Under the pieces are notes generated by a model. It saw only the letters and a list, made by a program, of their open reading frames with translations, did no database searches and was not told where the DNA came from. This document shows positions 45,348-55,460 of a stretch of DNA of 64,000 nucleotides, in pieces. The DNA is from Pseudomonadota bacterium (lineage in GTDB: Bacteria > Pseudomonadota > Alphaproteobacteria > GCA-2731375), in contig JAQBYC010000001.1 in NCBI GenBank assembly GCA_027623205.1, positions 64,121 to 128,120 on the forward strand, read 5' to 3'. Each line of letters starts with the position of its first letter. Position 1 is the stretch's first letter. Position numbers and translations under genes: made by a program.

Positions 45348-46289
45348 ATGCGTGATCCATACACAGTGTTGGGTGTGGCAGGAAATGCCAGCGAGAGCGA
45401 GATAAAAAAGGCCTATCACCGCCTTGCAAAAGAATTGCATCCGGATGTGAATCCGGACGATACGGTTGTCGCTGATCGCTTCAAGGAAGCGTCGGCGGCC
45501 TATTCCCTGCTGAGCGACCAGACATTGCGTAAGCGTTATGACAATGGCGAGATCGGCGCCGATGGCCAGGAAAAGGCACGCTACCGTTATGAATATGCCG
45601 GCGGCCGCGGTGGGCCGGGTGCCGGACCTGGCGCGGGCGGTTACAACGCAGAGGATATTTTCGGCGAATTCTTTTCCAACATGCGCGGCGGCCGTGCCAG
45701 GCAGGCGACGCCGCAAAAGGGAGCGGATCGTTCCTACAAGATAACCGTGGATTTCCTGGATGCGGCCAAGGGTTCGACCCGCCGCATTACCTTGCCTGAT
45801 GGCAAGATGCTGGACATCCAGATTCCCGCTGGAATGGTTGACGGCAAACAGATCCGTCTGCGCGGCCAAGGCGACCCCGGCCCCGCAGGGCCGGGCGATG
45901 CTCTGGTCGAAGTCAACGTGCGCAGCCATCCGCAGTTTCGCCGCGAGAAAACGGATATCCATTTGGATCTGCCCTTGGCGCTGGCGGACGCCGTCCTGGG
46001 GGCAAAGATACAGGTGCCGACCATCAACGGCCCGGTCACCATGACCATCCCCAAAGGCGCCAATAATGGCCAGGTGTTGCGCCTGAAGGCCAAGGGCATC
46101 AAGCCGCCGAAGGCGAAGGAGGCCGGCAATCAATATATTCATCTACAATTGACGCTGCCCGATCCTCCGGACCCGGAACTGACGGCCCTGCTGGAACAAT
46201 GGGCGGAAAAGCAGATCATGGGGGCAAAGGATCGGACTGGGGATCGGACTGGGGGTCAGAGCGGAGATCAGACCGCTGATTCCGTATAA
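45348..46289 (+). CDS. DnaJ-class (CbpA-like) co-chaperone with repeat tail
   Basis: A 313-residue J-domain protein: DPYTVLGVAGNASESEIKKA and the HPD motif LHPDVNPDD activate DnaK. A Gly-rich linker and a C-terminal substrate domain (VDFLDAAKGSTRRITLPDGK onward) follow, with no zinc-finger domain, so it is CbpA-type. The tail reads DRTGDRTGGQSGDQTADSV, from a 12-base repeat. fabI follows 80 bases on. Confidence 0.93.
   Translation: MRDPYTVLGVAGNASESEIKKAYHRLAKELHPDVNPDDTVVADRFKEASAAYSLLSDQTLRKRYDNGEIGADGQEKARYRYEYAGGRGGPGAGPGAGGYNAEDIFGEFFSNMRGGRARQATPQKGADRSYKITVDFLDAAKGSTRRITLPDGKMLDIQIPAGMVDGKQIRLRGQGDPGPAGPGDALVEVNVRSHPQFRREKTDIHLDLPLALADAVLGAKIQVPTINGPVTMTIPKGANNGQVLRLKAKGIKPPKAKEAGNQYIHLQLTLPDPPDPELTALLEQWAEKQIMGAKDRTGDRTGGQSGDQTADSV
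46230..46277. repeat. Four-unit 12-base repeat in the DnaJ-like gene end
   Basis: GATCGGACTGGG occurs twice perfectly (46230-46241, 46242-46253), then two diverged units (46254-46265, 46266-46277). Each encodes four residues of D/G-R/Q-T/S-G/A type. Confidence 0.85.
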
Positions 46290-46369
46290 TTGAATGATTT
46301 GCCCCATCCTTCAGTTGGTGTAGAATACGCCAAGCAGTTGAGATTTCAGTATTTTTTGCGAGGCAGGGC

Positions 46370-47179
46370 ATGTCAGGAGCAGGTTTGTTGGCGGGCCGGC
46401 GTGGCTTGGTGATGGGTGTGGCGAACGACCGCTCGATCGCGTGGGGCGTGGCCAAGGCGGCCGCTGAACAAGGCGCGGAGCTGGCCTTCACTTTTCAAGG
46501 TGAAGCTTTGCAAAAGCGGGTGCGGCCTTTGGCTTCATCCGTGGGCTCTGATTTCATCATGCCCTGTGATGTTACTGACGATGCCAGCATGGATGCGGTA
46601 TTCGAACGGATCGGGAGCGAATGGGGTAGCCTGGATTTTATGGTCCATGCCATCGCCTATGCCGACAAGGATGAATTGAAAGGCCGTTATGTGGATACGA
46701 CGGTCGGGAACTTCGCCCGGTCTGTGGATATTTCCTGTTTTTCCTTTACCGCACTGTGCCAGCGGGCGGAAAAACTGATGGCCAACGGTGGTTCCATCAT
46801 TACCTTGACCTATTACGGCGCTGAACGGGTGATGCCCCACTACAACGTCATGGGCGTGGCCAAGGCGGCGTTGGAGTCCAGCGTGCGCTATCTGGCGGCC
46901 GACCTGGGCCCTGGCAATATCCGCGTCAACGCCATTTCCGCCGGTCCGATCAAGACTCTGGCCGCCTCGGGCATCGGCGATTTCCGCTATATCCTGAAAT
47001 GGAACGAGTATAACTCACCCCTGCGCCGCAACGTCGGCATCGACGAAGTCGGCAGCGCGGCAATGTATCTGTTAAGCGACCTGGGCAGCGCCGTCACCGG
47101 TGAAACCCATCACGTGGATTGCGGCTACAATATCATCGGCATGAAGGCCGTGGATGCCCCGGATATCTCTACTGTCTAG
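46370..47179 (+). CDS. fabI: Enoyl-ACP reductase FabI
   Basis: NADH-dependent last step of fatty-acid elongation. A 269-residue SDR-type enzyme: GLVMGVANDRSIAWGVAKA (cofactor loop), LTYYGAERVMPHYNVMGVAK (catalytic Tyr and Lys in the Y-x6-K spacing) and NAISAGPIKTLAASGI. Target of triclosan in its family. Confidence 0.96.
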   Translation: MSGAGLLAGRRGLVMGVANDRSIAWGVAKAAAEQGAELAFTFQGEALQKRVRPLASSVGSDFIMPCDVTDDASMDAVFERIGSEWGSLDFMVHAIAYADKDELKGRYVDTTVGNFARSVDISCFSFTALCQRAEKLMANGGSIITLTYYGAERVMPHYNVMGVAKAALESSVRYLAADLGPGNIRVNAISAGPIKTLAASGIGDFRYILKWNEYNSPLRRNVGIDEVGSAAMYLLSDLGSAVTGETHHVDCGYNIIGMKAVDAPDISTV

Positions 47180-47241
47180 ATCGCCGTTGTTAGGACCGAT
47201 ACCATATAGAGGGCGCGGCGCCCAACGGCGTCCATGGAAAT

Positions 47242-48321
47242 ATGTCGCACAATACTTTCGGTCAGCTGTTTCGGGTCACCACCTGGGGCGAAAGCCACGG
47301 ACCGGCGATTGGTTGCGTCGTTGACGGCGTGCCGCCGCTGCTACCCCTGGCCGAAGCAGATATTCAACCGTTGTTGGACCGCCGCCGTCCCGGCACCTCG
47401 CGTTTTGTGACCCAGCGCCAGGAAACCGATCAGGTGCGCATCCTGTCCGGCACCTACGAAGGCCGAACCACGGGGACGCCGATCAGTCTGCTGATCGAGA
47501 ATGTGGATCAACGTTCCAAGGACTACAGCGCCATTGCCGACAGCTTTCGCCCTGGGCATGCGGATTACACCTATCAAGAGAAATACGGCATTCGCGACCC
47601 TCGTGGCGGGGGCCGTGCCTCGGCCCGGGAAACCGCCTGCCGGGTTGCCGCCGGCGCCGTGGCCCGCAAGGTGTTGGGCGACGGCATCGTGATCCGCGGG
47701 GCGCTGCGGCGTATCGGCGCGCACGCCGTGGCGGATACCAACTGGGACTGGGACGCGGTGGCGGGCAATGTTTTCCATTGTCCCGACAGCGCCATGGCAT
47801 TGGTTTGGGAGAATTATCTGGACGGCATCCGCAAGGTTGGGTCCTCCGTCGGGGCGGTGGTCGAGGTCCATGCGTCGGGCGTACCGGTGGGTTGGGGCGC
47901 GCCGGTCTATGGCAAATTGGATGCGGATTTAGCGGCCGCCATGATGAGCATCAACGCGGTCAAGGGCGTGGAAATCGGCAGCGGCTTCGGCGCCGCCCAA
48001 ATGCGGGGCGAGGATGCGGCGGACGAGATGCTGCCCGGCAATGATGGCCCCGGTTTCACCAGCAATCACAACGGCGGCATTCTGGGCGGTATCTCCAGCG
48101 GTCAGGACGTCGTGCTGCGTTTCGCGGTCAAGCCCACCTCGTCCATCCTTATCCCCCGGCGCAGCGTGGATAAGAACGGTGCCGAAACGGAAGTGGTGAC
48201 CAAGGGGCGGCACGATCCCTGTGTCGGCATCCGCGCCGTACCCGTGGGCGAGGCCATGATGGCCTGCGTTCTGGCCGATCATATGTTGCGGCACCGGGCG
48301 CAGATGGGTCAAGCCGGCTAG
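47242..48321 (+). CDS. aroC: Chorismate synthase
   Basis: Converts EPSP to chorismate using reduced FMN. A 359-residue protein with [55 protein letters not shown] and [15 protein letters not shown]. The last is the family signature 2 region. Followed at once by dispersed-repeat copy 3. Confidence 0.97.
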   Translation: MSHNTFGQLFRVTTWGESHGPAIGCVVDGVPPLLPLAEADIQPLLDRRRPGTSRFVTQRQETDQVRILSGTYEGRTTGTPISLLIENVDQRSKDYSAIADSFRPGHADYTYQEKYGIRDPRGGGRASARETACRVAAGAVARKVLGDGIVIRGALRRIGAHAVADTNWDWDAVAGNVFHCPDSAMALVWENYLDGIRKVGSSVGAVVEVHASGVPVGWGAPVYGKLDADLAAAMMSINAVKGVEIGSGFGAAQMRGEDAADEMLPGNDGPGFTSNHNGGILGGISSGQDVVLRFAVKPTSSILIPRRSVDKNGAETEVVTKGRHDPCVGIRAVPVGEAMMACVLADHMLRHRAQMGQAG

Positions 48322-48328
48322 CGCAGTG

Positions 48329-48420
48329 TTCAATTAATTGCAGTCGCGGATGCGACATAATAATTGGTTCAATGTCTCTATTCTGAAGATACGGAGCGCA
48401 TTTGGCCAAATGTGCGCTAA
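48329..48420. repeat. Dispersed two-hairpin intergenic element, copy 3
   Basis: TTCAATTAATTG is followed by the stem GTCGC (48343-48347)/GCGAC (48352-48356) with loop GGAT, then TAATTGGTTCAAT and a second palindrome, GCGCATTTGG (48396-48405) pairing with CCAAATGTGC (48406-48415). It lies between aroC and the next small gene. Confidence 0.75.
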
Positions 48421-48435
48421 GCGAAGGCATTACCC

Positions 48436-48600
48436 ATGACACGACAGCAGTTGCATGGACTGGCTGCGTTGCTTTTGATTACGGGCGGCGGCTTGTTCAT
48501 CTTTACCGAAACCGTGCCGCCGGCCGTCGCTGGGCTGGCCTGTACCGTGACTGCCGGCCTGTTGCTGTTGCTGGCCTGGTACCGGGACAAATCAAAATGA
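48436..48600 (+). CDS. Small two-helix membrane protein, unknown function
   Basis: A 54-residue protein MTRQQLHGLAALLLITGGGL with two predicted membrane helices (about 7-24 and 29-48) and a charged C-terminus YRDKSK. The stop TGA overlaps the following thioesterase ATG (ATGA), so it is probably a real, translationally coupled gene. Confidence 0.6.
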   Translation: MTRQQLHGLAALLLITGGGLFIFTETVPPAVAGLACTVTAGLLLLLAWYRDKSK

Positions 48601-49043
48601 CAAAAGAGACAACCGGCAAAATAAATCACCCTGTGGATCTAGCCAATGCCGCCAATTTTGCATTCTGGGCCAGCGAGAATATCCGCATCGCCGATACGGA
48701 TGCCGGCGGCCATATCAACAACACCGCCTATGCGGCCTATGTGGAAACGGGCCGGGTGGCGCGCCTGCGCGCGGCAATGGCACTACGGGGCCCCGAAGAA
48801 CGCTGGGTCATCGCCCATCTGGATATCGACTTTCGGGCCGAAGCAAAACCGCCTGGTCAAATCCGGATCGGGACGCGCCTTTTGGCCTTGGGCACCAAAT
48901 CGGTGACCCTGGGCGCCGGCCTGTTCGAGGGGGAACGCTGCATCGCCACGGCCCGTTCGGTCATGGTGTTCCTGAAAGGCGCAAATACGGCTCCGATCCC
49001 CGATGGCGTGCGGCAAAGCCTGCAAGCTGGCGCCGATCCCTGA
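48597..49043 (+). CDS. Acyl-CoA thioesterase, 4HBT hot-dog family
   Basis: A 148-residue hot-dog thioesterase. NIRIADTDAGGHINNTAYAA carries the catalytic-type Asp in the YbgC/FadM-like position, followed by YVETGRVARLRA and IDFRAEAKPPGQIRIG. The start is the ATG at 48597 overlapping the upstream small gene; a longer in-frame ORF reading through from 48402 is rejected. Confidence 0.85.
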   Translation: MTKETTGKINHPVDLANAANFAFWASENIRIADTDAGGHINNTAYAAYVETGRVARLRAAMALRGPEERWVIAHLDIDFRAEAKPPGQIRIGTRLLALGTKSVTLGAGLFEGERCIATARSVMVFLKGANTAPIPDGVRQSLQAGADP

Positions 49044-49044
49044 G

Positions 49045-49707
49045 CTATAAATTTGCCGCCAGATAATCGCTCATTCTTCGCCAGGCCAGATTGGCGGCGG
49101 CGGCATCATAGGCCGCCTCGCTGGTTTCGTTGAAGAAACCGTGGGCTGCGTCATAGCGGTGGATTTCCGCATTGGCGCCGGCCGCCTTCAGGGTGGCTTC
49201 CAGTTCGTTCACCGCGTCCGGGGTGCACCAATCGTCCTGATTTGCGAAATGACATTGCAGTGGCATGGTAATCTTGGCCGGATCGGCAAAATCTTTCGGC
49301 GGGATGCCATAAAAGCAAACACCCAGCGTCACTTCGGGCACGTGCACGGCGCTGGCGATCGTCAAGGCGCCGCCCATGCAAAATCCCATGATCGCGACAT
49401 TGCCGCCAACGCCACGCAGATGCAGCGCCGCGCCACGCAGATCCTGATGGGTGGCACCGGGGAAATCCAGGCCACTCATCAAATGGTTGGCTTCATCGGG
49501 CGCCTGCGTCACACGGCCCTCATACAAATCAGGCGCCAGGGCGTTGTAGCCGGCGCGGGCAAAGCGGTCGGCAACGCCACAAATCTGGTCGTTAAGGCCC
49601 CACCATTCCTGAATGACCACCACTGAAGGCCGGTCTGCCCCCGCCGCCGCCAGATAACCTTTGGTGGTGCCGCCGTCGGGTCTTGGGTAGTCGATCATCG
49701 TGCCCAT
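49045..49707 (-). CDS. Dienelactone hydrolase family protein (second)
   Basis: A 220-residue alpha/beta hydrolase with nucleophile IMGFCMGGALTI, acid near CHFANQDDWCTP and His in YDAAHGFFNET. The N-terminal PSVVVIQEWWGLNDQI is classical. GGGAGGCAGG upstream supports ATG 49707. It converges on the thioesterase with a 1-base gap, and the PilZ gene ends 65 bases upstream of it. Confidence 0.9.
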   Translation of the reverse strand: MGTMIDYPRPDGGTTKGYLAAAGADRPSVVVIQEWWGLNDQICGVADRFARAGYNALAPDLYEGRVTQAPDEANHLMSGLDFPGATHQDLRGAALHLRGVGGNVAIMGFCMGGALTIASAVHVPEVTLGVCFYGIPPKDFADPAKITMPLQCHFANQDDWCTPDAVNELEATLKAAGANAEIHRYDAAHGFFNETSEAAYDAAAANLAWRRMSDYLAANL

Positions 49708-49772
49708 TTGTCCTGCCTCCCTGGCTTTCGGATTGCTGTCGTTTGCCTTTTGGCCGCCAGCATGGCGGCTCG

Positions 49773-50132
49773 CTATTTGATATTCAAGCCTGCAAGGACC
49801 AGAAAGACGTGGGCATCCAGTTCCAGCCAACGCACACCGATTTCACCGGCCTTGGTAAAACGTACCACTTCGGCCAGGCAATCACCGGAATTGCCCAGTC
49901 CGATGCCGCTAATACGTCCTTCAAAGGTGTCGCCGGTCCGCAAGGGCGGATCCATGGGTGGATCAAAAGGCGGCAATAGACAACCGCCAAGTGACCAATC
50001 CAGGGCGCGTATCTTGCGGCCGGAAATCTGTACGCGCAGTCTTGGCCGGCGCGAACGGGCATGCTTCCGACGGTCCCAGTTCAGGACGCGGCGGATAAAA
50101 TTCGGCAGGGCCATCCGTGCCTTCCCGATCAT
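49773..50132 (-). CDS. PilZ-domain protein (candidate c-di-GMP binder)
   Basis: About 119 residues. RRKHARSRRPRLRV gives the RxxxR-type region and ALDWSLGGCLLPPF the D/NxSxxG motif of PilZ domains; IGVRWLELD closes the barrel. Binds c-di-GMP in family members. The start at 50132 (AAGGA upstream) is preferred to 50153, which has only a one-base spacing to its GGGAG. Confidence 0.78.
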   Translation of the reverse strand: MIGKARMALPNFIRRVLNWDRRKHARSRRPRLRVQISGRKIRALDWSLGGCLLPPFDPPMDPPLRTGDTFEGRISGIGLGNSGDCLAEVVRFTKAGEIGVRWLELDAHVFLVLAGLNIK

Positions 50133-50222
50133 TTTACCGGAATCCTTGAGCATGCTCCCTCAGGCGGCCGCATAAGTCCAGCCGCACCTCAAACCGATCT
50201 TGCATCGCCCTGGACGATGCGT

Positions 50223-51494
50223 TCAGCGCTGAAAATGCGCGACCAGCTCCAAATGCCGGCTCCAGGGGAACTGATCCACTGGCGTGACGGATCGTAGACG
50301 GTAGCCACCCTGTACCAGGGCCAGGGCATCGCGGGCAAAGGTCGCGGGATTGCAGGACACGGCGACCACCGTCGGCACGCCCGATGCAGCCAGGGCCGCA
50401 GCCTGGTGGGGGGCGCCGGCGCGTGGTGGATCGAAGATCACGGCGGCGAAGGATGCCAGTTCGTCCGCCGCCAAGGGGCGGCGTTCCAGGTCACGCACCT
50501 GCGCCTCGATCTTACTTCGCCGGGCGGCGTTGCGCGCGGCGATCAAGGCCTGGGCCTGATCCGCGGCTCCTTCCACCGCCAATACCTCCGCCCCACCGGC
50601 CAGGGCAAAACTGAAGGTACCGACACCGGCGAAAAGATCAGCGACCCTAGCCGCCTGACCGACACCTTGCCGCACCAACCGCACCAGGGCTTGTTCGCCG
50701 GCCAGGGTGGCCTGAAGAAACCCATCGGGCGGCGGTGTCACCGCGACGCCGGTCAAAGTGACCCGTGGTACCCGGCGTTGCATGGCGATTTGCGGCCGGG
50801 TACCGATGGAAAGGCGGGCTAAATCGGCGTTTTGGGCAAACTCGGCCAGGCGCATATCGACCTGGGCCTGGTGGGGGATATCAGTCACCAGCCACAGATC
50901 CAAGCCGGTCTCGGTTTCCGTAACCTGCACGTCGGCCCGCCGGTTCGCGGGCAGCAGATCGAACAGCAAGGCCCGTAAATCGTCCAGCAGATCGACGATG
51001 GCCGGGCGCAGGATGTGACAGGAAGTTAGATCGACGATCTTGTGGCTGCCGGCGGCATTAAAGCCCAGATGAACCCTATCACGGGTGCGCAGCGCCGCAA
51101 AACGGGCGCGGCGGCGGCTGGCCGGAGGCACGGCGATCAAATCCTGTATAGTGCCCACATCCAGGCTTCGGCGCGTCATGGCCTGCCGCAAGACGTCCAG
51201 TTTCCAATTGCCATAGGCGCCGGCATTCAGATGTTGCAGAGCGCAGCCGCCGCAAGCGCCAAAATGGGAACAAGGTGGGGCCGCCCGGTCGGGGCCTGGG
51301 TGCAGCAGATGATCCAGGCGCGCCAAACGCGCCACGCCTCGATGGCCGGTGATGGTCGCTTCAATCTGGTCCCCCGGCACGCTATAGGGGACGTAGAGGA
51401 CCCCGGTGCCATCATGGGCGATACCATCGCCACGGGCGCCCAGACTCTCTATTCTCAGTTTTACCAATGCGTCAGCCGTCTTTGCGTCCGGCAA
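50223..51494 (-). CDS. RNA m5U methyltransferase, RlmD/TrmA family
   Basis: A 423-residue enzyme. An N-terminal TRAM-like domain (LRIESLGARGDGIAHDG), a 4Fe-4S Cys set PPCSHFGACGGCALQHL plus a later Cys, a SAM motif VADLFAGVGTFSFALA, FDPPRAGAPHQA, and the nucleophile AVSCNPATFARD show 5-methyluridine methyltransferase activity on rRNA or tRNA. Overlaps tlyA by 23 bases on the same strand. Confidence 0.92.
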   Translation of the reverse strand: MPDAKTADALVKLRIESLGARGDGIAHDGTGVLYVPYSVPGDQIEATITGHRGVARLARLDHLLHPGPDRAAPPCSHFGACGGCALQHLNAGAYGNWKLDVLRQAMTRRSLDVGTIQDLIAVPPASRRRARFAALRTRDRVHLGFNAAGSHKIVDLTSCHILRPAIVDLLDDLRALLFDLLPANRRADVQVTETETGLDLWLVTDIPHQAQVDMRLAEFAQNADLARLSIGTRPQIAMQRRVPRVTLTGVAVTPPPDGFLQATLAGEQALVRLVRQGVGQAARVADLFAGVGTFSFALAGGAEVLAVEGAADQAQALIAARNAARRSKIEAQVRDLERRPLAADELASFAAVIFDPPRAGAPHQAAALAASGVPTVVAVSCNPATFARDALALVQGGYRLRSVTPVDQFPWSRHLELVAHFQR

Positions 51495-52275
51495 GGAGAA
51501 ACTCTACATTGCCTTGCGGCCCCTTGATAGGACTGGTTGCCGTACCAAGCGTCGACCAGCCCGGTTGTTGGCCCAGCCAGGCGGCGATCTCTGATCTGAC
51601 CTCGTCATGCAAGGCGGGGTCCCTTACCACCCCGCCTTTGCCCACCCGATCCGGTCCAACCTCGAACTGCGGTTTGATCAGGGCAATCAGGGCGGCACCC
51701 GGCGCGGCCAGGGCCATGGGGTTGGGTAACACGGTGCGCAATCCGATGAAGGAAGCGTCGCAGACGACCAAGTCAATTGCATCGGGCACTTCGGCCACGG
51801 TCAGATGGCGGGCGTTGGTGCGCTCCAGAACAACGACACGTTCATCGTTGCGCAAGGACCAGGCCAATTGGCCATGACCGACATCCACCGCATGGACCCG
51901 CGCCGCACCGCCCTGCAACAACACATCCGTAAAACCGCCCGTGGAAGCGCCTATATCCAGGCAAATCAGGCCCGCCGGCGAAATGGCGAATTCCGCCAGG
52001 CCATGGGCGAGCTTGATCCCGCCGCGGGAGACCCAGGGGTGATCCCGGCCGCGCACGGAAATATCCGCATCAAGGGGTAACTCCTGGCCAGCCTTGTCCA
52101 GCCGCCGGTCCGCACCCGGCGTACCTTGATGGACCCGGCCGGCCATGATCAGTGCCTGAGCCCGGTTGCGGCTTTCCGCCAGGCCGCGCGCCACCAACAA
52201 CTGATCCAGCCGCATCCCGGATTTCATTCGGGATTTTTGCCGGGTTGGATGTTTTCCTTTGGCTTGGGACGGCAT
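51472..52275 (-). CDS. tlyA: TlyA-family rRNA 2'-O-methyltransferase
   Basis: A 267-residue protein with an N-terminal S4 RNA-binding domain (RLDQLLVARGLAESRNRAQA) and an FtsJ-like SAM domain (CLDIGASTGGFTDVLLQGGA, LVVCDASFIGLRTVLP). In mycobacteria TlyA methylates 16S and 23S rRNA. It lies 6 bases downstream of dxs. Confidence 0.93.
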   Translation of the reverse strand: MPSQAKGKHPTRQKSRMKSGMRLDQLLVARGLAESRNRAQALIMAGRVHQGTPGADRRLDKAGQELPLDADISVRGRDHPWVSRGGIKLAHGLAEFAISPAGLICLDIGASTGGFTDVLLQGGAARVHAVDVGHGQLAWSLRNDERVVVLERTNARHLTVAEVPDAIDLVVCDASFIGLRTVLPNPMALAAPGAALIALIKPQFEVGPDRVGKGGVVRDPALHDEVRSEIAAWLGQQPGWSTLGTATSPIKGPQGNVEFLLAGRKDG

Positions 52276-52281
52276 ATCCGC

Positions 52282-54204
52282 TTACGCCAGCTTTGGTGTC
52301 TCGATCTCGTGCGCCTGTCCCAGCGCGGCCAGGGCCGTGGCGACGATATCGGGCGCGTTCAGGGCGGCGGCGGCGTACATCGCCATTGGCGAATCATGCT
52401 CGATAAAGCGGTCGGGCAGCATCATGGTGCGGACTTTCAGATCGTCATCCAGTAACTGGTGATGTTCCAGGCAGCGCAGGACATGAGCGGCAAAACCACC
52501 GATAGCGCCTTCCTCGATGGTGATCAGGACTTTGTGGCTACGGGCCAGCCGACAGATCAGATCTTCGTCCAACGGTTTGCAAAAGCGGGCATCGGCGACC
52601 GAGGTCGTAAAACCCTTGGCGGTCAAATCCTCCGCCGCCTTCAGGGATTCGCCCAGGCGCGTACCCAAGGACAGGATGGCGACTGTATGGCCTTCGCGCA
52701 CAATGCGGCCCTTGCCTATTTCCAGCGGTTCGGCCGGCAAGGTGATCTCGACACCCACGCCCTCGCCACGTGGATAGCGAAAGGCCGACGGGCGATCGTC
52801 GATAAGGGCGGCGGTGGCCACCATCCGGGTCAACTCCGACTCGTCGGCTGCCGCCATGACGACAAAATTAGGCAGACTGGCCAGATAGGTCAGATCAAAG
52901 GCGCCCGCATGGGTCGGTCCATCGGCCCCAACCAATCCGGCCCGATCAATGGCAAAGCGCACGGGCAGCTTCTGGATGGCGACGTCATGCACGACCTGGT
53001 CATAGGCGCGCTGTAAAAAAGTAGAATAGATCGCCGCGAAAGGGCGGTAGCCGGCCGCCGCCAGACCGGCGGCGAACGTCACCCCATGCTGTTCCGCGAT
53101 ACCCACATCGAAACAGCGTTCGGGGAAACGTTTTTGAAATTCCGTCAGGCCGGTGCCGGACGGCATGGCCGCGGTAATCGCCACCACTTTGTCATCCCGT
53201 TCTGCCTCGCGTACAAGTTGTGCTGCGAAGACATTGGTATAGCTGGGTGCGTTGGGCTTGGCTTTGGCCTGGGTCCCGGTCACGACGTCAAAGCGCGAGA
53301 CACCGTGAAACTTGTCCTCGGCTTCCTCGGCCGGGGCATAGCCTTTGCCTTTTTGTGTGACCACATGCACCAGGATTGGATTGGTCCGCCGGGCCTCACG
53401 CACGTTCTTCAGCACCGGCAATAGATGATCCAGGTTATGGCCATCGATGGGCCCGACATAAAAAAAGCCCAGTTCTTCAAACAAGGTGCCACCGGTAATC
53501 AGGCCGCGGGCATATTCCTCGGCCCGCCGCGCCGTCCGTTCCATGGGTTCGGGCATCTTTTGCGCCAATTGCTTGGCGAAATAGCGCAGGCCGCGATAGG
53601 GACGCGAGGACAGCAGCCGCGATAGATAGGCGCTCATGGCGCCGACCGGCGGGGCAATGGACATATCGTTGTCGTTCAGGATCACCACCATGCGGGTATC
53701 CGAGGAGCCGGCATTGTTCATCGCCTCGAACGCCATGCCCGCGCTCATGGCGCCATCGCCGATCACCGCCACCACGTTGCTGTCCCGGCCGTCCAGATCG
53801 CGGGCCACGGCAAATCCCAAAGCCGCCGAAATCGAGGTCGAGGAATGCGCCGTGCCGAACGGGTCGTAGGGACTTTCCGTCCGCTTGGTGAAACCGGACA
53901 GGCCGCCGCCCTGCCGTAAGGTCCGAATTGCATCCCGGCGGCCGGTGAGAATTTTGTGGGGGTAGGCCTGATGGCCCACATCCCAGATCAGGATATCGTC
54001 CGGCGTGTCGAAAACGTGATGCAGGGCGACCGTCAGTTCGACCACACCCAGCCCGGCCCCTAAATGACCGCCCGTATGGGCCACCGCATCGATGGTTTCG
54101 ATGCGCAACTCGTCCGCCAGCTGGCGTAGTTGCGCGATGGACAGGCCGCGCGTATCCGCCGGCCCGACAATCGTATCCAATAAGGGTGTTCTGCTTTCCG
54201 ACAC
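52282..54204 (-). CDS. dxs: 1-deoxy-D-xylulose-5-phosphate synthase
   Basis: First step of the non-mevalonate isoprenoid pathway, from pyruvate and GAP. 640 residues: [20 protein letters not shown], ThDP/Mg site [20 protein letters not shown], and the transketolase central domain [15 protein letters not shown]. Cotranscribed with ispA and xseB. Confidence 0.97.
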   Translation of the reverse strand: MSESRTPLLDTIVGPADTRGLSIAQLRQLADELRIETIDAVAHTGGHLGAGLGVVELTVALHHVFDTPDDILIWDVGHQAYPHKILTGRRDAIRTLRQGGGLSGFTKRTESPYDPFGTAHSSTSISAALGFAVARDLDGRDSNVVAVIGDGAMSAGMAFEAMNNAGSSDTRMVVILNDNDMSIAPPVGAMSAYLSRLLSSRPYRGLRYFAKQLAQKMPEPMERTARRAEEYARGLITGGTLFEELGFFYVGPIDGHNLDHLLPVLKNVREARRTNPILVHVVTQKGKGYAPAEEAEDKFHGVSRFDVVTGTQAKAKPNAPSYTNVFAAQLVREAERDDKVVAITAAMPSGTGLTEFQKRFPERCFDVGIAEQHGVTFAAGLAAAGYRPFAAIYSTFLQRAYDQVVHDVAIQKLPVRFAIDRAGLVGADGPTHAGAFDLTYLASLPNFVVMAAADESELTRMVATAALIDDRPSAFRYPRGEGVGVEITLPAEPLEIGKGRIVREGHTVAILSLGTRLGESLKAAEDLTAKGFTTSVADARFCKPLDEDLICRLARSHKVLITIEEGAIGGFAAHVLRCLEHHQLLDDDLKVRTMMLPDRFIEHDSPMAMYAAAALNAPDIVATALAALGQAHEIETPKLA

Positions 54205-54229
54205 GTCGTTCCCCGCCGCAAAAATGCGA

Positions 54230-55117
54230 TCAATTAGTCCGCGTTATAACGAATTTGCACAAAGCCCGCAAAGCGTTAGCTTTTTCCCCGAAATGATCCA
54301 GGTGCGCCGCCGCCTGACCGGATAGTAAGATAGCCCGGTCGCGGGCGCCTTCAACCCCCAACACCGAGACAATGGTCGACTTGCCCGCCGCGGCATCCTT
54401 GCCCACGGCCTTGCCCACGGCCTTGGCGCAGCCTTCCACATCCAGCAGGTCGTCGGTGATCTGAAAGGCTAGGCCCAGATCGTGGGCGAACATGCGCAAG
54501 GCTTGGCGCTGCTGCGGCCGGGCGCGCGCCAATAGGGCCCCGGCCTCACCGGCAAAGGCAATCATCCCGCCGGTTTTCAATCGCTGCATACGAACCGTGC
54601 CGGCCTCGTCCAAGGGATTATCTTCTGCCCAAAGGTCCAGGATCTGACCACCAACCATGCCATGCCCACCCGCCGCACGGGCCAAGCCGGCAACCAGATC
54701 CGTGCGCACTTCCGGATCGGGCGAGGTCTTGCGGTCAGCCAAAACTTCGAAAGCCAAGGTTAACAGGGCATCGCCGGCCAGCACCGCCGTGGCCTCGTCA
54801 AACTGCATATGCACCGTCGGTCGGCCCCGACGCATGTCGTCATCGTCCATGCAGGGCAGATCGTCATGTACCAGACTGTAGGCATGCACCAATTCCACCG
54901 CCGCGGCAACACGCAGGCATCGGGTCATTTCCAGATCAAAAATTTCGCCGCCGGCGATCACCAAGAACGGGCGCAGGCGCTTGCCGCCGCCCAGCACCGC
55001 ATAGCGCATGGCCTCGAACAGGCGATGCTCCAACTCCGGAACCGTTGGCAGCAGGTTTTCCAGTTCACGGTTAACGGCCTTGGCGGCCTTAGCCAGCCTG
55101 ACCTCGAATTCGATCAT
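54230..55117 (-). CDS. ispA: Farnesyl diphosphate synthase (polyprenyl synthetase)
   Basis: A 295-residue prenyltransferase. First Asp-rich motif [17 protein letters not shown], and second [12 protein letters not shown], with [10 protein letters not shown] for IPP binding. Makes FPP for quinones, hopanoids or undecaprenol. Stop lies 25 bases before dxs. Confidence 0.95.
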   Translation of the reverse strand: MIEFEVRLAKAAKAVNRELENLLPTVPELEHRLFEAMRYAVLGGGKRLRPFLVIAGGEIFDLEMTRCLRVAAAVELVHAYSLVHDDLPCMDDDDMRRGRPTVHMQFDEATAVLAGDALLTLAFEVLADRKTSPDPEVRTDLVAGLARAAGGHGMVGGQILDLWAEDNPLDEAGTVRMQRLKTGGMIAFAGEAGALLARARPQQRQALRMFAHDLGLAFQITDDLLDVEGCAKAVGKAVGKDAAAGKSTIVSVLGVEGARDRAILLSGQAAAHLDHFGEKANALRALCKFVITRTN

Positions 55118-55148
55118 GGTTGTTTCTTATGCCTTTTATATCGGATGC

Positions 55149-55421
55149 TTACTGAATGTCGGCGGGTTCGGTCGCCTGGGCATTGCCGGCGCTGTCCGTG
55201 ACGATTCTCTCGACCTGTTCACTTGCGGCGTTCAGTTTGGCTTCGCAATGACGTTTCAGCAGGGCGCCACGGCTATAGAGGGCAATGGAGGCATCCAGAT
55301 CAACCTGGCCACCTTCCAGGTCGTGGACAATAGCCTCCAATGCCGCCATGGCAGCTTCAAAACTCATGGCGGTGACCTCCTCGGGGATCACGTCGGTTTC
55401 GGATTTCGTCTGTTTTGCCAT
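55149..55421 (-). CDS. xseB: Exodeoxyribonuclease VII small subunit
   Basis: A 90-residue coiled protein: SFEAAMAALEAIVHDLEGGQ and LDASIALYSRGALLKRHCEA are the XseB signature. The ATG at 55421 has GAGGTG 7 bases upstream; TTG at 55427 is an alternative. First gene of xseB-ispA-dxs-tlyA-rlmD-like. The xseA partner is not in the window. Confidence 0.93.
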   Translation of the reverse strand: MAKQTKSETDVIPEEVTAMSFEAAMAALEAIVHDLEGGQVDLDASIALYSRGALLKRHCEAKLNAASEQVERIVTDSAGNAQATEPADIQ

Positions 55422-55460
55422 CGCCAATCACCTCATGCGGTTTCCCAAATGCGGCGCCCA

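Noticed and set aside
48402-48596. Extended N-terminus of the thioesterase
   Set aside because: It would run through the small membrane-protein gene in another frame; the ATGA overlap and family N-terminus favour 48597.
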